From Aquabacterium sp. (GTDB lineage Bacteria; Pseudomonadota; Gammaproteobacteria; Burkholderiales; Burkholderiaceae_C): DNA of 64,000 bases. How positions within the stretch are numbered: position 1 is the stretch's first letter; each line of letters begins with the position of its first letter. Made by a program: the position numbers and the translations under genes. Below the pieces are notes generated by a model, which was not told the DNA's origin, ran no database searches, and saw only the letters and a list, made by a program, of their open reading frames with translations. The stretch covers positions 434,001 through 498,000 of the forward strand of contig NZ_JACPYU010000003.1 of assembly GCF_016195855.1 (NCBI RefSeq), in the 5' to 3' direction. Of this stretch, positions 44,004 to 54,800 are shown piece by piece.

Positions 44004-44819
44004 ATGGCCAAGATCATCGTGGTGACCTCCGGCAAAGGGGGCGTCGGCAAGACGACCACCAGCGCCAGCTTCGCTTCCGGCCTGGCCCTTCGCGGCCACA
44101 AGACGGCCGTCATCGACTTCGACGTCGGCCTGCGCAACCTCGACCTGATCATGGGCTGCGAGCGCCGCGTGGTCTATGACCTGATCAACGTGATCCACGG
44201 TGAGGCCAACCTCAATCAGGCCCTGATCAAGGACAAGCAGTGCGAGAACCTGTACGTGCTGGCCGCCTCGCAAACGCGTGACAAGGAAGCCCTGACGCAA
44301 GAAGGCGTCGAGAAGGTCCTCAAGGACCTGGGCGAGATGGGCTTCGAGTTCATCGTGTGCGACTCGCCGGCCGGCATCGAAACCGGCGCGCTGATGGCCA
44401 TGCACTTTGCCGACGAGGCCATCGTGGTGACCAACCCCGAAGTCTCCTCGGTGCGTGACTCCGACCGCATCCTGGGCATGCTCAACAGCAAGACCAAGCG
44501 CGCGCAAGACGGTGCCGACCCGATCAAGGAGCACCTGCTGATCACGCGCTACAACCCCAATCGCGTCGAAGGCGGCCAGATGCTGTCGCTGGACGACGTG
44601 CACGAGATCCTGCGCGTCAAGCTGATCGGCGTGATCCCCGAATCGGAGACCGTGCTGAACGCCTCCAACCAGGGCATCCCCGCGATCCACATGAAGGGCA
44701 CCGACGTGGCCGAGGCCTACTCGGATGTGATCGACCGTTTCCTGGGCCAGGACAAACCGCTGCGCTTCATCGAAGCTGAAAAGCCTGGATTCTTCAAGCG
44801 CCTGTTCGGAGGCAAGTAA
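44004..44819 (+). CDS. minD: Septum-site determining ATPase MinD
   Basis: Membrane-cycling ATPase that carries MinC and oscillates with MinE. 271 residues with the deviant Walker [10 protein letters not shown] (residues 11-19), [10 protein letters not shown], and the C-terminal amphipathic membrane-targeting helix ([12 protein letters not shown]). AAAGGA lies upstream of the ATG at 44004. Four bases separate its stop from minE. Confidence 0.98.
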   Translation: MAKIIVVTSGKGGVGKTTTSASFASGLALRGHKTAVIDFDVGLRNLDLIMGCERRVVYDLINVIHGEANLNQALIKDKQCENLYVLAASQTRDKEALTQEGVEKVLKDLGEMGFEFIVCDSPAGIETGALMAMHFADEAIVVTNPEVSSVRDSDRILGMLNSKTKRAQDGADPIKEHLLITRYNPNRVEGGQMLSLDDVHEILRVKLIGVIPESETVLNASNQGIPAIHMKGTDVAEAYSDVIDRFLGQDKPLRFIEAEKPGFFKRLFGGK

Positions 44820-44823
44820 GACC

Positions 44824-45084
44824 ATGGGATTCCTGTCCTTCTTCCTCGGCGAAAAGAAGCAGACCGCCACGGTGGCCAAGGAGCGGCTGCAACTGATCCT
44901 GGCGCACGAGCGCTCGGGTCGCAACCCCAGCCCCAACTACCTGCCCGATCTGCAACGCGAACTGGTCGCGGTCATTTCGAAGTACGTGTCCATCAATCCA
45001 GATGACATCAAGGTGTCGATGGAGCGCCAGGACAACCTCGAAGTGCTCGAAGTCAAGATCGAGTTGCCCGAAGCCGGTCGCTGA
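44824..45084 (+). CDS. minE: Cell division topological specificity factor MinE
   Basis: Stimulates MinD ATPase and confines MinCD to the poles. 86 residues: membrane-binding start [12 protein letters not shown], MinD-interaction helix ([15 protein letters not shown]) and the C-terminal dimerisation domain ([32 protein letters not shown]). Last gene of minCDE. Confidence 0.98.
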   Translation: MGFLSFFLGEKKQTATVAKERLQLILAHERSGRNPSPNYLPDLQRELVAVISKYVSINPDDIKVSMERQDNLEVLEVKIELPEAGR

Positions 45085-45096
45085 TCCGCCACATCA

Positions 45097-45110
45097 CCCC
45101 TTCACAGGGG
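45097..45110 (+). terminator. Small hairpin after minE
   Basis: CCCCT-tcac-AGGGG starting 12 bases after the minE stop; no U-run, so a weak terminator candidate only. Confidence 0.3.
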
Positions 45111-45139
45111 GATGCCCTCACAGGCACCGGCTCCTAGAC

Positions 45140-45158
45140 TTGAATGTTCATCATTCAA
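45140..45158. promoter_or_regulatory. Inverted repeat before the DUF4431-like gene
   Basis: TTGAATG-ttcat-CATTCAA, perfect 7-bp arms, lies a few bases before the Shine-Dalgarno of the gene at 45175. It is placed like an operator; the binding factor is unknown. Confidence 0.45.
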
Positions 45159-45174
45159 TAACGGGAGTCACGCC

Positions 45175-45627
45175 GTGAGGCCATACATCGTTGCGGCTGC
45201 CCCGCTGGCAGCCTGCTTGCTGCTCAACCTGCTGGCGGCCACGCAGGCCCATGCCGAGCGAGCCGAGCAATGCGTCTATGAGCGCGACCCGGTCGCCGTT
45301 GCGGGTGAGGTCCACCGCCAGCGGCGCAAAAGCCCGGCCAGCGACGACTGGCGCACCCCACGCGGCAAGACACAAACTGTGGTCATCCTCAAGCTGCGCA
45401 AGCCCCTGTGCGTGATGCTGCCCGATGACGTCAACATGAGGCCGCGCCCGCGCCGCGTCCACGAATTGCAACTGCTGTCCGACGACAAACTGCCACGCTC
45501 GTCCGACAAACTGCACCACGTCGAAGGCACGGTGGTGCTCGCCGACGGCACACGCCACGATCTGCCGGTGTTGCTGGAAGTCCAGCAAATCGACGAAGGC
45601 AGCAAACGCGCCAGCCGACATCGTTGA
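45175..45627 (+). CDS. Exported DUF4431-like protein (paralogue of 37331-37789)
   Basis: 150 residues, Sec signal peptide about 1-24 (AAPLAACLLLNLLAATQAHA). The mature part has one Cys near each end of the first half (EQCVYE, KPLCVML) and the run VVILKLRKPLCVM, RRVHELQLLSD, VEGTVVLADG, LPVLLEV, matching the strand order of the exported DUF4431 protein at 37331 but with a shorter, divergent sequence. The GTG at 45175 is supported by GGGAG eight bases upstream. It sits between minCDE and parA. Function unknown. Confidence 0.72.
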   Translation: MRPYIVAAAPLAACLLLNLLAATQAHAERAEQCVYERDPVAVAGEVHRQRRKSPASDDWRTPRGKTQTVVILKLRKPLCVMLPDDVNMRPRPRRVHELQLLSDDKLPRSSDKLHHVEGTVVLADGTRHDLPVLLEVQQIDEGSKRASRHR

Positions 45628-45732
45628 GCACAGGCGGGGTCAAGCGCGAACCAGCATTGTTGCGGTGCACAATAGACGCCAAGGCGGCACCCGTGTCGCC
45701 ATCATCAACGCGTCCAAGGAAGGTCCACAGCC

Positions 45733-46500
45733 ATGCGCTATGTCGTGTTCAACCAGAAAGGTGGCGTCGGCAAGTCCACCATCACCTGCAACCTCGCGGC
45801 CATCAGCGCCAGCCAGGGTCTGCGCACCCTGGTCGTTGATCTGGACCCGCAAGGCAACTCCACGCACTACCTGCTGGGTGGCCCGCAAGAAGACGCCGAC
45901 ATCAGCGCCGCCGAGTTCTTCGACCAGACCCTGAAGTTCAGCGCACGCCCCAAACGCGCCGATGAATACACGGTCGAGACCCCTTGGGAAAACCTGCGCC
46001 TGATGCCCTCGCACCCCAGCCTGGACGAGCTCCACGCCAAGCTGGAATCGCGCTACAAGATCTACAAGCTGCGCGATGCCCTGGCCGATCTGGCCGACGA
46101 GTTCGACCGCATCTACATCGATACCCCGCCCGCGCTGAACTTCTACACGCGCTCGGCCCTGATCGCCGCGCAAGGCTGCCTGATCCCCTTTGACTGCGAC
46201 GACTTCTCGCGCCGCGCGCTCTACAACCTGCTGGACAACGTGCAGGAGATCCAGGCCGATCACAACGAGGACCTCAAGGTCTCGGGCATCGTGGTCAACC
46301 AGTTCCAGCCGCGTGCATCCCTGCCCCAGAAACTGGTGCAGGAATTGATCGATGAAGGCCTGCCCGTCTTGCAGCCCTACCTCAGCGCATCGGTCAAGAT
46401 CAAGGAGTCTCACCAGCAGGCCAAGCCCATGATCCACCTGGACCAGCGCCACAAACTGACCCAGGAAATGGTGGCCTTGCACGACGCCTTGCAGGGTTGA
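45733..46500 (+). CDS. Orphan ParA-family ATPase
   Basis: 255-residue ParA/Soj-type Walker ATPase: deviant Walker [10 protein letters not shown] (residues 9-17), Walker A' [14 protein letters not shown] and [14 protein letters not shown]. There is no ParB gene or parS-like cluster beside it, so it is not the chromosome partition locus; orphan ParAs position chemoreceptor arrays, storage granules or secretion machines. AAGGAAGG precedes the ATG at 45733. A strong terminator follows. Target unknown. Confidence 0.9.
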   Translation: MRYVVFNQKGGVGKSTITCNLAAISASQGLRTLVVDLDPQGNSTHYLLGGPQEDADISAAEFFDQTLKFSARPKRADEYTVETPWENLRLMPSHPSLDELHAKLESRYKIYKLRDALADLADEFDRIYIDTPPALNFYTRSALIAAQGCLIPFDCDDFSRRALYNLLDNVQEIQADHNEDLKVSGIVVNQFQPRASLPQKLVQELIDEGLPVLQPYLSASVKIKESHQQAKPMIHLDQRHKLTQEMVALHDALQG

Positions 46501-46562
46501 GACAAGCCCTTAAACACCCCGCGTTTGTTTCACTTTCTTACCACACCTGAATAAGGGGAACG

Positions 46563-46596
46563 GGCCATCTCGCGCTTCAAACGAGGTGGCCTTTTT
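46563..46596 (+). terminator. Strong intrinsic terminator after parA-like gene
   Basis: GGCCATCTCG pairs with CGAGGTGGCC (one T-G pair) around a 9-base loop and is followed by TTTTT, 62 bases after the ParA stop. Confidence 0.9.
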
Positions 46597-46779
46597 CACT
46601 TGAATCCTTCATGCTTTCCACACTCGTGGGATCAGTATGGAGGCCAGGGTTCACAGCCTGAGCACCCGTCCGGACACCGGCTGTCAGTGTCTTGATTCCG
46701 TCCCATGAGACCACGTATCCACCCTTGCTGTATCGGTGGAGCGGGTTCAGTTGTCATTGGAAGTGGACAGGTGTTGGAT

Positions 46780-47505
46780 ATGCCTAAACCGACAGCACGC
46801 ATAAGCCACCCTTACGGCGTCGCATTTGAAAAATGCGAAGAGCTGCCGTTTCGGGTGCGCATCGCGAACCCACACGAAGACTTGGATCGCATACTGGAGC
46901 TGCGATCGCGCGCATATGGTCGGCATTTGCCGGAAATGGCCAAAAAGCTGGAGCAAGCCGAACCCGACGACCTGCGGGACGACGCCCTCCTGCTCATCGC
47001 AGAAAGCAAGAGCACGGGGCATTTACTGGGTTCCATTCGACTGGTCACCAATGTGGCCAGGGCCTTGAGCATCGAACATGAAACCAAATTGCCGGAGCCC
47101 TTTCGCAACCGGTATTTGCTGGAAGCTCGCCGGCTGACAGTTTGCAATGGCCCGGAGGGCCGCATGACCACCCCGGCACTGATCAAGGCCATATACGAGG
47201 TGAGCTTTCACTGCGGCATGGATATCGTCCTGATCACGGCCCGCCACCCTGTCGACCGGATGTACAGGGCCATGCAATTCCAGGATGCGCTCAATGGCAA
47301 GGAGCTTTTGCTGCCAGACGTCAACAACGTGCCGCACAAACTGTATTTCATGGAGGTTGCCACGGCCGACAGTACCTGGCGCGCCGTGAACTGGCCCTTC
47401 TATCCTTTCCTGGCCAAGATCTGGCACCCCGATATCGGCATTGATTTCGAGATGGCCTACCAGCATCTGTGCCAAACCGATGCGCAGACGCACCGGGCGG
47501 TCTGA
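46780..47505 (+). CDS. FeeM-like N-acyltransferase (N-acyl amino acid synthase family)
   Basis: 241-residue protein of the GNAT/autoinducer-synthase fold that in FeeM joins a fatty acyl group from acyl-ACP to an amino acid. Family segments: RILELRSRAYGRHLPEM, LLIAESKSTGHLLGSIRLV, LLEARRLTV, ALIKAIYEVSFHCGMDIVLI and HPVDRMYRAMQFQD, then a C-terminal WHPDIG. The ATG at 46780 gives the normal length; the frame extends upstream without support. It follows a terminator, so has its own promoter, and lies 228 bases before a membrane hybrid kinase. Related enzymes occur with PEP-CTERM systems; a PEP-CTERM protein is encoded at 29683. Product unproven. Confidence 0.8.
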   Translation: MPKPTARISHPYGVAFEKCEELPFRVRIANPHEDLDRILELRSRAYGRHLPEMAKKLEQAEPDDLRDDALLLIAESKSTGHLLGSIRLVTNVARALSIEHETKLPEPFRNRYLLEARRLTVCNGPEGRMTTPALIKAIYEVSFHCGMDIVLITARHPVDRMYRAMQFQDALNGKELLLPDVNNVPHKLYFMEVATADSTWRAVNWPFYPFLAKIWHPDIGIDFEMAYQHLCQTDAQTHRAV

Positions 47506-47608
47506 CAGATTGCCGATCGGTTTCCCGGCGCCTTATCACCCCTGTTTCTCGAATCGCTGCCCCTTGCCAAAAACCGGATAAGGCGTTGGTTACAGGGTTA
47601 TTAAATGC

Positions 47609-47638
47609 TTGACATCCAAGGTCGCTAAAACATAAATT
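47609..47638 (+). promoter_or_regulatory. Sigma-70-type promoter upstream of the hybrid kinase
   Basis: TTGACA (47609-47614) with either CATAAA at 47631-47636 (16-base spacer) or TAAATT at 47633-47638 (18-base spacer), about 95 bases before the kinase ATG. Confidence 0.5.
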
Positions 47639-47733
47639 GCCGCTTGTGCGTCGCCCAGGTTAATCGTGGTCAACAATAGCTGGCCTTTCCTGGCTTCAAG
47701 TCTTCTGGCAGTTTGACTTTGAGTGATCACTTC

Positions 47734-49611
<1,878 letters not shown>

Positions 49612-49621
49612 GTCAAGCGCC

Positions 49622-50128
49622 TCAAGCGCCGCCCAGGTAGTCAGCTTTGCCCAACTCCACCCCGCCGTGGCGCAGCAGGTTGTACGCGGTCGTGGTGTGG
49701 AAGTACAGATTGGGCAGCACCCAGCCGGTCAAGTAAGCCTGGCCCTTGAACTCGAAGGTGCGCGTGGGGAAGCTCAGCACGATGTCGGCGTCTTCCTTGC
49801 CGTCAATCTGTGCGGGCTGGATGGTCTGCAGGAAGGCCACGGTCTTGTCCAGACGGGCTTGCAGTTCGGCAAACGTGGTCTCGTTGTCTTCGTACCGAGG
49901 GATCTCGATGCCCGCCAGGCGCGCCGCCGCGCCCTTGGCCGTGTCGCTGACGATCTGAACCTGACGGGCCAGCGGGAACATGTCCGGGTACAGGCGCGAC
50001 GTCAGGAAGGCATGGGGATCAATCTTGCGGGCCTCGCAGTGGGCCGCGCCTTTGGCCAGGATGGCCGAGAGGTTGTGAAGGGTGCGAATGGCCACGGGGA
50101 TGAAGGCCGAGTACATGGTCAGGCTCAT
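49622..50128 (-). CDS. DUF1993-family protein
   Basis: 168-residue cytoplasmic protein matching DUF1993 throughout: MSLTMYSAFIPVAIRTLHNL, KIDPHAFLTSRLYPDMFPL, RQVQIVSDTAKGAAARLAG, FAELQARLDKTVAFLQ and the C-terminal YFHTTTAYNLLRHGGVELGK. DUF1993 has a four-helix DinB-like fold; no function is established. AGAGGAA precedes the ATG at 50128. Convergent with the hybrid kinase. Confidence 0.92.
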   Translation of the reverse strand: MSLTMYSAFIPVAIRTLHNLSAILAKGAAHCEARKIDPHAFLTSRLYPDMFPLARQVQIVSDTAKGAAARLAGIEIPRYEDNETTFAELQARLDKTVAFLQTIQPAQIDGKEDADIVLSFPTRTFEFKGQAYLTGWVLPNLYFHTTTAYNLLRHGGVELGKADYLGGA

Positions 50129-50214
50129 GATGCTTCCTCTTTGTGAATCTCGGTTGTGATCTCGGTTGTGACCGAGTGGGTGGCCGCGTTGTACTCCGTT
50201 CCAGACACCCTTGC

Positions 50215-51171
50215 TCAACCGCGCCTGAAAAGGCCCATGATCTTTTGCCCCAAGCTCACCACGGCCAGCACGATGGCGCCAGCTGCGATACCGACAAGCC
50301 CATCGAGCAGCACCGGCACCACGCTTGCCAGCACCCCGCCCACCATGGGCACGCCCTGCGCGGCATGCTCGGCTGCGTCCATGAGCCCGTGGGCGCCGGG
50401 CAGGCCATGCAGCAAGATGCCACCGCCCACCAGGAACATCGCGGCCGTGCCCACGACAGACAAGGTCCGCATCATCACGGGCGCAGCGGCCAGCAACCCC
50501 AGGCCCAGTTGACGGCGCGATGCCGCCAGGCCACCTTGGCCGCCTTGCTGGCTGAGGTACAGGCCCACGTCATCCATCTTCACGATGGCGGCCACCAGGC
50601 CATACACACCCACCGTCACCACCAGTGAGACGCCACTGAGCACCACGACCTGGTTGAGCAGCGAGGCCTCGGCCACCGTGCCCAGGGTGATCGTCACGAT
50701 CTCGGCAGACAGGATGAAGTCGGTGCGCACGGCGCCTTCGATCTTGTCCTTCTCGAAGGCCACCATGTCGACCTCGGCATCGGCCAGGGCATGCGCCAGC
50801 GCCTCGCGGTGGACCTCCTCTTCGTGGTCGTCGCTGTGCAGGAAGGGGTGCACCAGCTTTTCGACGCCCTCGAAACACAGATAGGCCCCGCCGGCCATCA
50901 ACAAGGGCGTGACGGCCCATGGCGCCAGGGCGCTGATGGCCAGGGCAGCGGGCACCAGGATCACCTTGTTGCGCACCGAGCCCTTGGCCACGGCCCACAC
51001 GACGGGCAGTTCGCGTTCGGCGCGGATGCCCGATACCTGCTGTGCATTGAGGGCCAGGTCATCGCCCAGCACACCGGCCGTCTTCTTGGCGGCCACTTTG
51101 GCCATGGCCGATACGTCATCCAGGACGAGCGTGATGTCGTCCAACAGTACCAGCAAGCTGGATACGGCCAT
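50215..51171 (-). CDS. DUF808-family membrane protein (YedI-like)
   Basis: 318 residues with several transmembrane segments in the second half. It has the family beginning [20 protein letters not shown], the segment [16 protein letters not shown] and the internal [16 protein letters not shown]. Inner membrane, function unknown. AGGGAG lies seven bases before the ATG at 51171. Same strand as HDOD and P450 genes, but 100-base gaps make an operon uncertain. Confidence 0.92.
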   Translation of the reverse strand: MAVSSLLVLLDDITLVLDDVSAMAKVAAKKTAGVLGDDLALNAQQVSGIRAERELPVVWAVAKGSVRNKVILVPAALAISALAPWAVTPLLMAGGAYLCFEGVEKLVHPFLHSDDHEEEVHREALAHALADAEVDMVAFEKDKIEGAVRTDFILSAEIVTITLGTVAEASLLNQVVVLSGVSLVVTVGVYGLVAAIVKMDDVGLYLSQQGGQGGLAASRRQLGLGLLAAAPVMMRTLSVVGTAAMFLVGGGILLHGLPGAHGLMDAAEHAAQGVPMVGGVLASVVPVLLDGLVGIAAGAIVLAVVSLGQKIMGLFRRG

Positions 51172-51271
51172 GTGGGGGCTCCCTTTGATTCACTGCCGAA
51201 ATGGCGTTTGCCGAGGCGTGAATGTTAAGGGTTGCGTCAGCCCAGGGGCGCGCAGACCAATCAGGTCGCCA

Positions 51272-52153
51272 TCAGGCCGCTTCGAAGATCTCTCGCAGCT
51301 CTTCTTCCCAGGCGAGCAGTTCATCGCCACTGATCTGCAGCCACGCCATGGACGCCACGCTGTGGCTCTTCCAGTCCACATCGTGCTCCAGGCCCTCGTG
51401 GCGGTGCATGAAGTAGTCCGCCACCAGTCCCATGGCAATCAGGGTGTTGACCTCGGACTGCGAACGGCTTTCATCCAGGACTTCCAGATCGTGGTGCAGC
51501 CGGATGGCCGCCGTCACCGTGGGCGACAGGCGCCACACGCGCGACACCAGTGCGCCCACCACGGCATGGTCGGTCCGGTGGTTGGCGTTCTCGGTTTCGA
51601 CAAAGGAGCGGTCGATGCGGGCATGGGCCTCGACCAGGGTGCTCAGGTAGCCCCGCAGGCTTTGCGCCATCACCGCCATGCCCACATGGCAGAACAGGCC
51701 ATAGGTGTGCGCCAGATCGGCCGACACGCCCGGCAACTTGCCAGCCATGAAGGACATGGCCAACGCACGCTTGGTGCAGCGCTCCCAGAAGCGCATCAAC
51801 TGTTTGGAGCTGACCTTGATGGCGCGTTGCGCCAGAAAGCCGGTCATCACGGCCGCGGTTTGCTCCAGGCCAAGGCGGTTCATGGCCTGGCCGATGGTCT
51901 GGGCGGGCTGGCCCACGGCATACAAGGGGCTGTTGGCTGTGCGCAGCAAGGCGGCCGACATGGCCACGTCGCTGGTGGCAATGTGCGCCACCTCGTTGAG
52001 ATCCGGCTCGGCCTGCGCCATGGCATGTTGCAGCCGGGTCAGCAGATGAGGACAAGGGGGGATCAGGATGTCGTGCAGCGGCCCGTTTTTTCTGGCCCTG
52101 TCCAGTTCCCTGAGGATGTCGTCAATGCTGTTGGGCTCTGTGGCGGTCGTCAT
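51272..52153 (-). CDS. HDOD-domain signalling protein
   Basis: 293 residues. The HDOD domain covers about 30-235 (CPHLLTRLQHAMAQAEPDLN, SAALLRTANSPLYAV, IGQAMNRLGLEQTAAVMTG, HAVVGALVSRVW). It lacks a full HD-GYP catalytic set, so is likely a regulatory scaffold, as in other cyclic di-GMP or stress networks. No other domain. 63 bases downstream of the P450 gene on the same strand. Confidence 0.87.
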   Translation of the reverse strand: MTTATEPNSIDDILRELDRARKNGPLHDILIPPCPHLLTRLQHAMAQAEPDLNEVAHIATSDVAMSAALLRTANSPLYAVGQPAQTIGQAMNRLGLEQTAAVMTGFLAQRAIKVSSKQLMRFWERCTKRALAMSFMAGKLPGVSADLAHTYGLFCHVGMAVMAQSLRGYLSTLVEAHARIDRSFVETENANHRTDHAVVGALVSRVWRLSPTVTAAIRLHHDLEVLDESRSQSEVNTLIAMGLVADYFMHRHEGLEHDVDWKSHSVASMAWLQISGDELLAWEEELREIFEAA

Positions 52154-52216
52154 GGCGAGGGACTCGGAAGCGGATGGGTTTTTATCGGTCCCGTCGCCCG
52201 CTTCTTGAGACCCGGA

Positions 52217-53668
52217 TCAGGGTGAATTTGGTGACAAATTCAGGGTCAGACCCACCGGCGTCATGGTGAAGGACATGAGCTCGCGCGCCTCCTGGCCATC
52301 GGGTGTGGCCACGTCGTCAATGCGGAACTGGCTCAGCAGCGTAGCCAGCGCCAACTTCATCTCGACCAGGGCCAGGTAGCGCCCCGGGCAAACGCGCGGG
52401 CCGGCCCCAAAAGGCGTGGACACGCGCTTGGCATGGCTCGCCGCCGCCGCGTCGGCCTGCAGCCAGCGCTCGGGCAGGAATTTTTCAGGCTCCGGGAAAT
52501 GGGCTGCGTCCAGCGCATCGTGGCGGGACACGCCCCAGACGATGGTGTCTTTCGGCACGGCCACCTCGGCCACCACGGTGTCCTGCAGGGCTTGCACCAC
52601 ACGAAATGGCGCCACGGGCTTGAGGCGCATGGTTTCGTGGCACACCGCCTCCAGGTAAGGCAATTGCGCCATGTGGTCCATGGTCAGCTGGGACAGATCT
52701 GGCCCCACCACCGCCCGCGCCTCCTCTTGCGCCTGGCGCAGGGTGTCGGGGTTGCGGTGCAAGAGGTGGATGGCCCAGGCCAGGGTGTTGGCCGTGGTGT
52801 CCTCGCCAGCCAGCAACATGGTCATCACATTGCCCGCCACATCGGCGTCGTTCACGCCGCTGTCGGGCTGGTCGGCGGCCACGATCATGGCCTCCAGCAG
52901 GTTGGTCGGTTGCGCCACACGCGCGGGGTCTTGCTGGATGTGGGCACGGGCCTGCGCGATGAACCCATCAATGGCCTGGCTGACCACTTCGATGCTGCGC
53001 TCCAGATCCCGGTCGCGCGCCAGCTTGAACCAGCGCCAGTAAGGCAGCAATGAATTGACGCGCCGAAACAGGGCCGGAAAGATCTTGTCCAGGTGGTGCT
53101 GAATGATGTCTTCGTCAGACTCCAGCGTGTTGGTCTCGGCGCCGAAGGCCAGGCCCGCGATGGCGTCCACCGTGAAGCGCATCAGGTCGGCCTGCAGGTC
53201 GATGGGCAGGTGGGCCGCGGCGGCCTTCTGCCAACGCCCTTGCAGACGCTGCGCCACCGACAGCAGCAGCGGGAAGTAAGCCCGCACATGGCTGGGCGAA
53301 AACGCCGCCATCACCATGCGGCGCTGGGCATACCACTGCGCGCCTTCTGCGTTGAAGACGCCAGGCTTGAGCCCCATTTCGCGCGCGATTTCACCGAGCT
53401 TGGCGGGCCGGCGAAAGCCTTCCGGTCGGTCCCGCATCACGGCGTTGATGACCTCGTGATCGCGCAGCACCAGCACATCGACGGCCCCCAGGCGCACCTT
53501 GAAGACCGGCCCATATTGCTGCGCCCAGCGCTCCAGATCGAGGTGGATCTGATCGAGCTTGAGTTGCAAGGCGCTGCCCACGAAGGGCAAAGGCTTGGGG
53601 CCCGGCAGGTCTTCCCATTTGCGCGTGGCGGACTGGATGGGGCTGCGGGCTGGCGCGGTCGTGCTCAT
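52217..53668 (-). CDS. Cytochrome P450
   Basis: 483-residue soluble haem monooxygenase. I-helix AGEDTTANTLAW, ExxR in ETMRLKPV, and the haem-binding loop FGAGPRVCPGR with axial Cys427. The N-terminus lacks a membrane anchor and begins with the proline-rich LPGPKPLPFVG. The motif context resembles fatty-acid or hydrocarbon hydroxylating P450s; the substrate is not readable, and no ferredoxin or reductase gene is adjacent. The frame extends far upstream into the divergent dusC gene, but the ATG at 53668 fits the family. A TGAATTT/AAATTCA dyad spans the stop region (52223-52242). Confidence 0.92.
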   Translation of the reverse strand: MSTTAPARSPIQSATRKWEDLPGPKPLPFVGSALQLKLDQIHLDLERWAQQYGPVFKVRLGAVDVLVLRDHEVINAVMRDRPEGFRRPAKLGEIAREMGLKPGVFNAEGAQWYAQRRMVMAAFSPSHVRAYFPLLLSVAQRLQGRWQKAAAAHLPIDLQADLMRFTVDAIAGLAFGAETNTLESDEDIIQHHLDKIFPALFRRVNSLLPYWRWFKLARDRDLERSIEVVSQAIDGFIAQARAHIQQDPARVAQPTNLLEAMIVAADQPDSGVNDADVAGNVMTMLLAGEDTTANTLAWAIHLLHRNPDTLRQAQEEARAVVGPDLSQLTMDHMAQLPYLEAVCHETMRLKPVAPFRVVQALQDTVVAEVAVPKDTIVWGVSRHDALDAAHFPEPEKFLPERWLQADAAAASHAKRVSTPFGAGPRVCPGRYLALVEMKLALATLLSQFRIDDVATPDGQEARELMSFTMTPVGLTLNLSPNSP

Positions 53669-53771
53669 CGAGGTCTTTCGTGAAGCGGTTGGCGTTCCGT
53701 GATCGCGCATTGTGAACGCCGCGCCGAACAAATCCGTACACTGGCGCCCCGGTTGTTCCCTAATTAACCAC

Positions 53772-54800
53772 ATGGCCATCTTGCTGGCCCCCATGGAGGG
53801 TTTGCTGGACTTCGCGCTGCGCGATGTCCTGACCCGCGTGGGCGGCATTGATCGTTGCGTCTCCGAGTTCATCCGCGTGACCGACACCTTGTTGCCGGCA
53901 CGCGCCTTCATGCGCGTGGTGCCGGAGCTGCGGCATGGCAGCCGCACGCCAGCAGGGGTGCCTGTGCGCGCGCAATTGCTGGGCTCTGATCCTGTCTGCC
54001 TGGCCGAGAACGCCGCGCGGCTGGCCGAGCTGGGCCCTGCCGGCATCGACCTGAACTTCGGCTGCCCTGCCCGGGTGGTCAACCGCCACGGGGGTGGCGC
54101 GGCGCTGCTGCAGGAGCCCGAGCTGGTGCACCGCATCGTGCGCGCCGTGCGCCGCGCCGTGCCGGCCGGCATGCCGGTGTCGGCCAAGATGCGGCTGGGC
54201 TTCAACGATGACAGCCTGACCGAGGATTGCGCCCGCGCCATCGCGTCAGCCGGCGCGGACGAGCTCGTGGTGCATGCGCGCACCAAGGCCCATGGCTACA
54301 GGCCGCCCGCCTACTGGGACCGCATCGCCGACGTGCGTGCGGCGGTGTCCATTCCCATCGTGGCCAATGGCGAGATCTGGTCGGTCGACGATGCCCGCCG
54401 TTGCCGCGAGGCCTCGGGCTGCGATGACCTGATGCTGGGGCGCGGCATCGTGGCCGACCCGGGCCTGGCGCTGGCCATCCTGGCAGACCAGGGGCGGCCG
54501 GTTGCCGGCCTGTGCGACCCCGGCTGGGCCGAGTTGTTGCCGCTGCTGGCCGTGTTCTGGCAGACCGTGCTCGATCAAATCGAACCGCGTGCACGTGCCG
54601 GCCGCATGAAGCAGTGGCTCCACTACCTGCGGCGGCGTCATCCTGAAGCCGAACAGGCATTTGCGCAGATCCGCACCCTGACGGATTCGCGCCAGGTGGA
54701 CGCCATCGTGCGCGCCTGGACCGAAGGCTTTCAGTCCACCGTGACCATGTCCGAGGACTGCCCCAGCACCCAGGCCACGGCCAGCCCACCGGCCAGGTAG
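53772..54800 (+). CDS. dusC: tRNA-dihydrouridine(16) synthase DusC
   Basis: Flavoprotein reducing U16 in tRNA. 342-residue TIM barrel with LAPMEGLLDFALRDVLT, the active-site Cys in LNFGCPARVVNRHGGGAALL, SAKMRLGF and VHARTKAHGY. The short N-terminus and the C-terminal helical domain fit DusC rather than DusA/B. The ATG at 53772 has no Shine-Dalgarno. Divergent from the P450 gene; its 3' end overlaps the convergent mipA-like gene by 70 bases. Confidence 0.92.
   Translation: MAILLAPMEGLLDFALRDVLTRVGGIDRCVSEFIRVTDTLLPARAFMRVVPELRHGSRTPAGVPVRAQLLGSDPVCLAENAARLAELGPAGIDLNFGCPARVVNRHGGGAALLQEPELVHRIVRAVRRAVPAGMPVSAKMRLGFNDDSLTEDCARAIASAGADELVVHARTKAHGYRPPAYWDRIADVRAAVSIPIVANGEIWSVDDARRCREASGCDDLMLGRGIVADPGLALAILADQGRPVAGLCDPGWAELLPLLAVFWQTVLDQIEPRARAGRMKQWLHYLRRRHPEAEQAFAQIRTLTDSRQVDAIVRAWTEGFQSTVTMSEDCPSTQATASPPAR

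Noticed and set aside
45733-46500. ParA as part of a parABS partition locus or replication origin
   Set aside because: No ParB gene, no parS-like repeats, no dnaA boxes noticed nearby.
53669-54286. 206-residue N-terminal extension of the cytochrome P450
   Set aside because: It would be antisense to dusC and adds Ser/Arg-rich nonsense before a normal P450 start.
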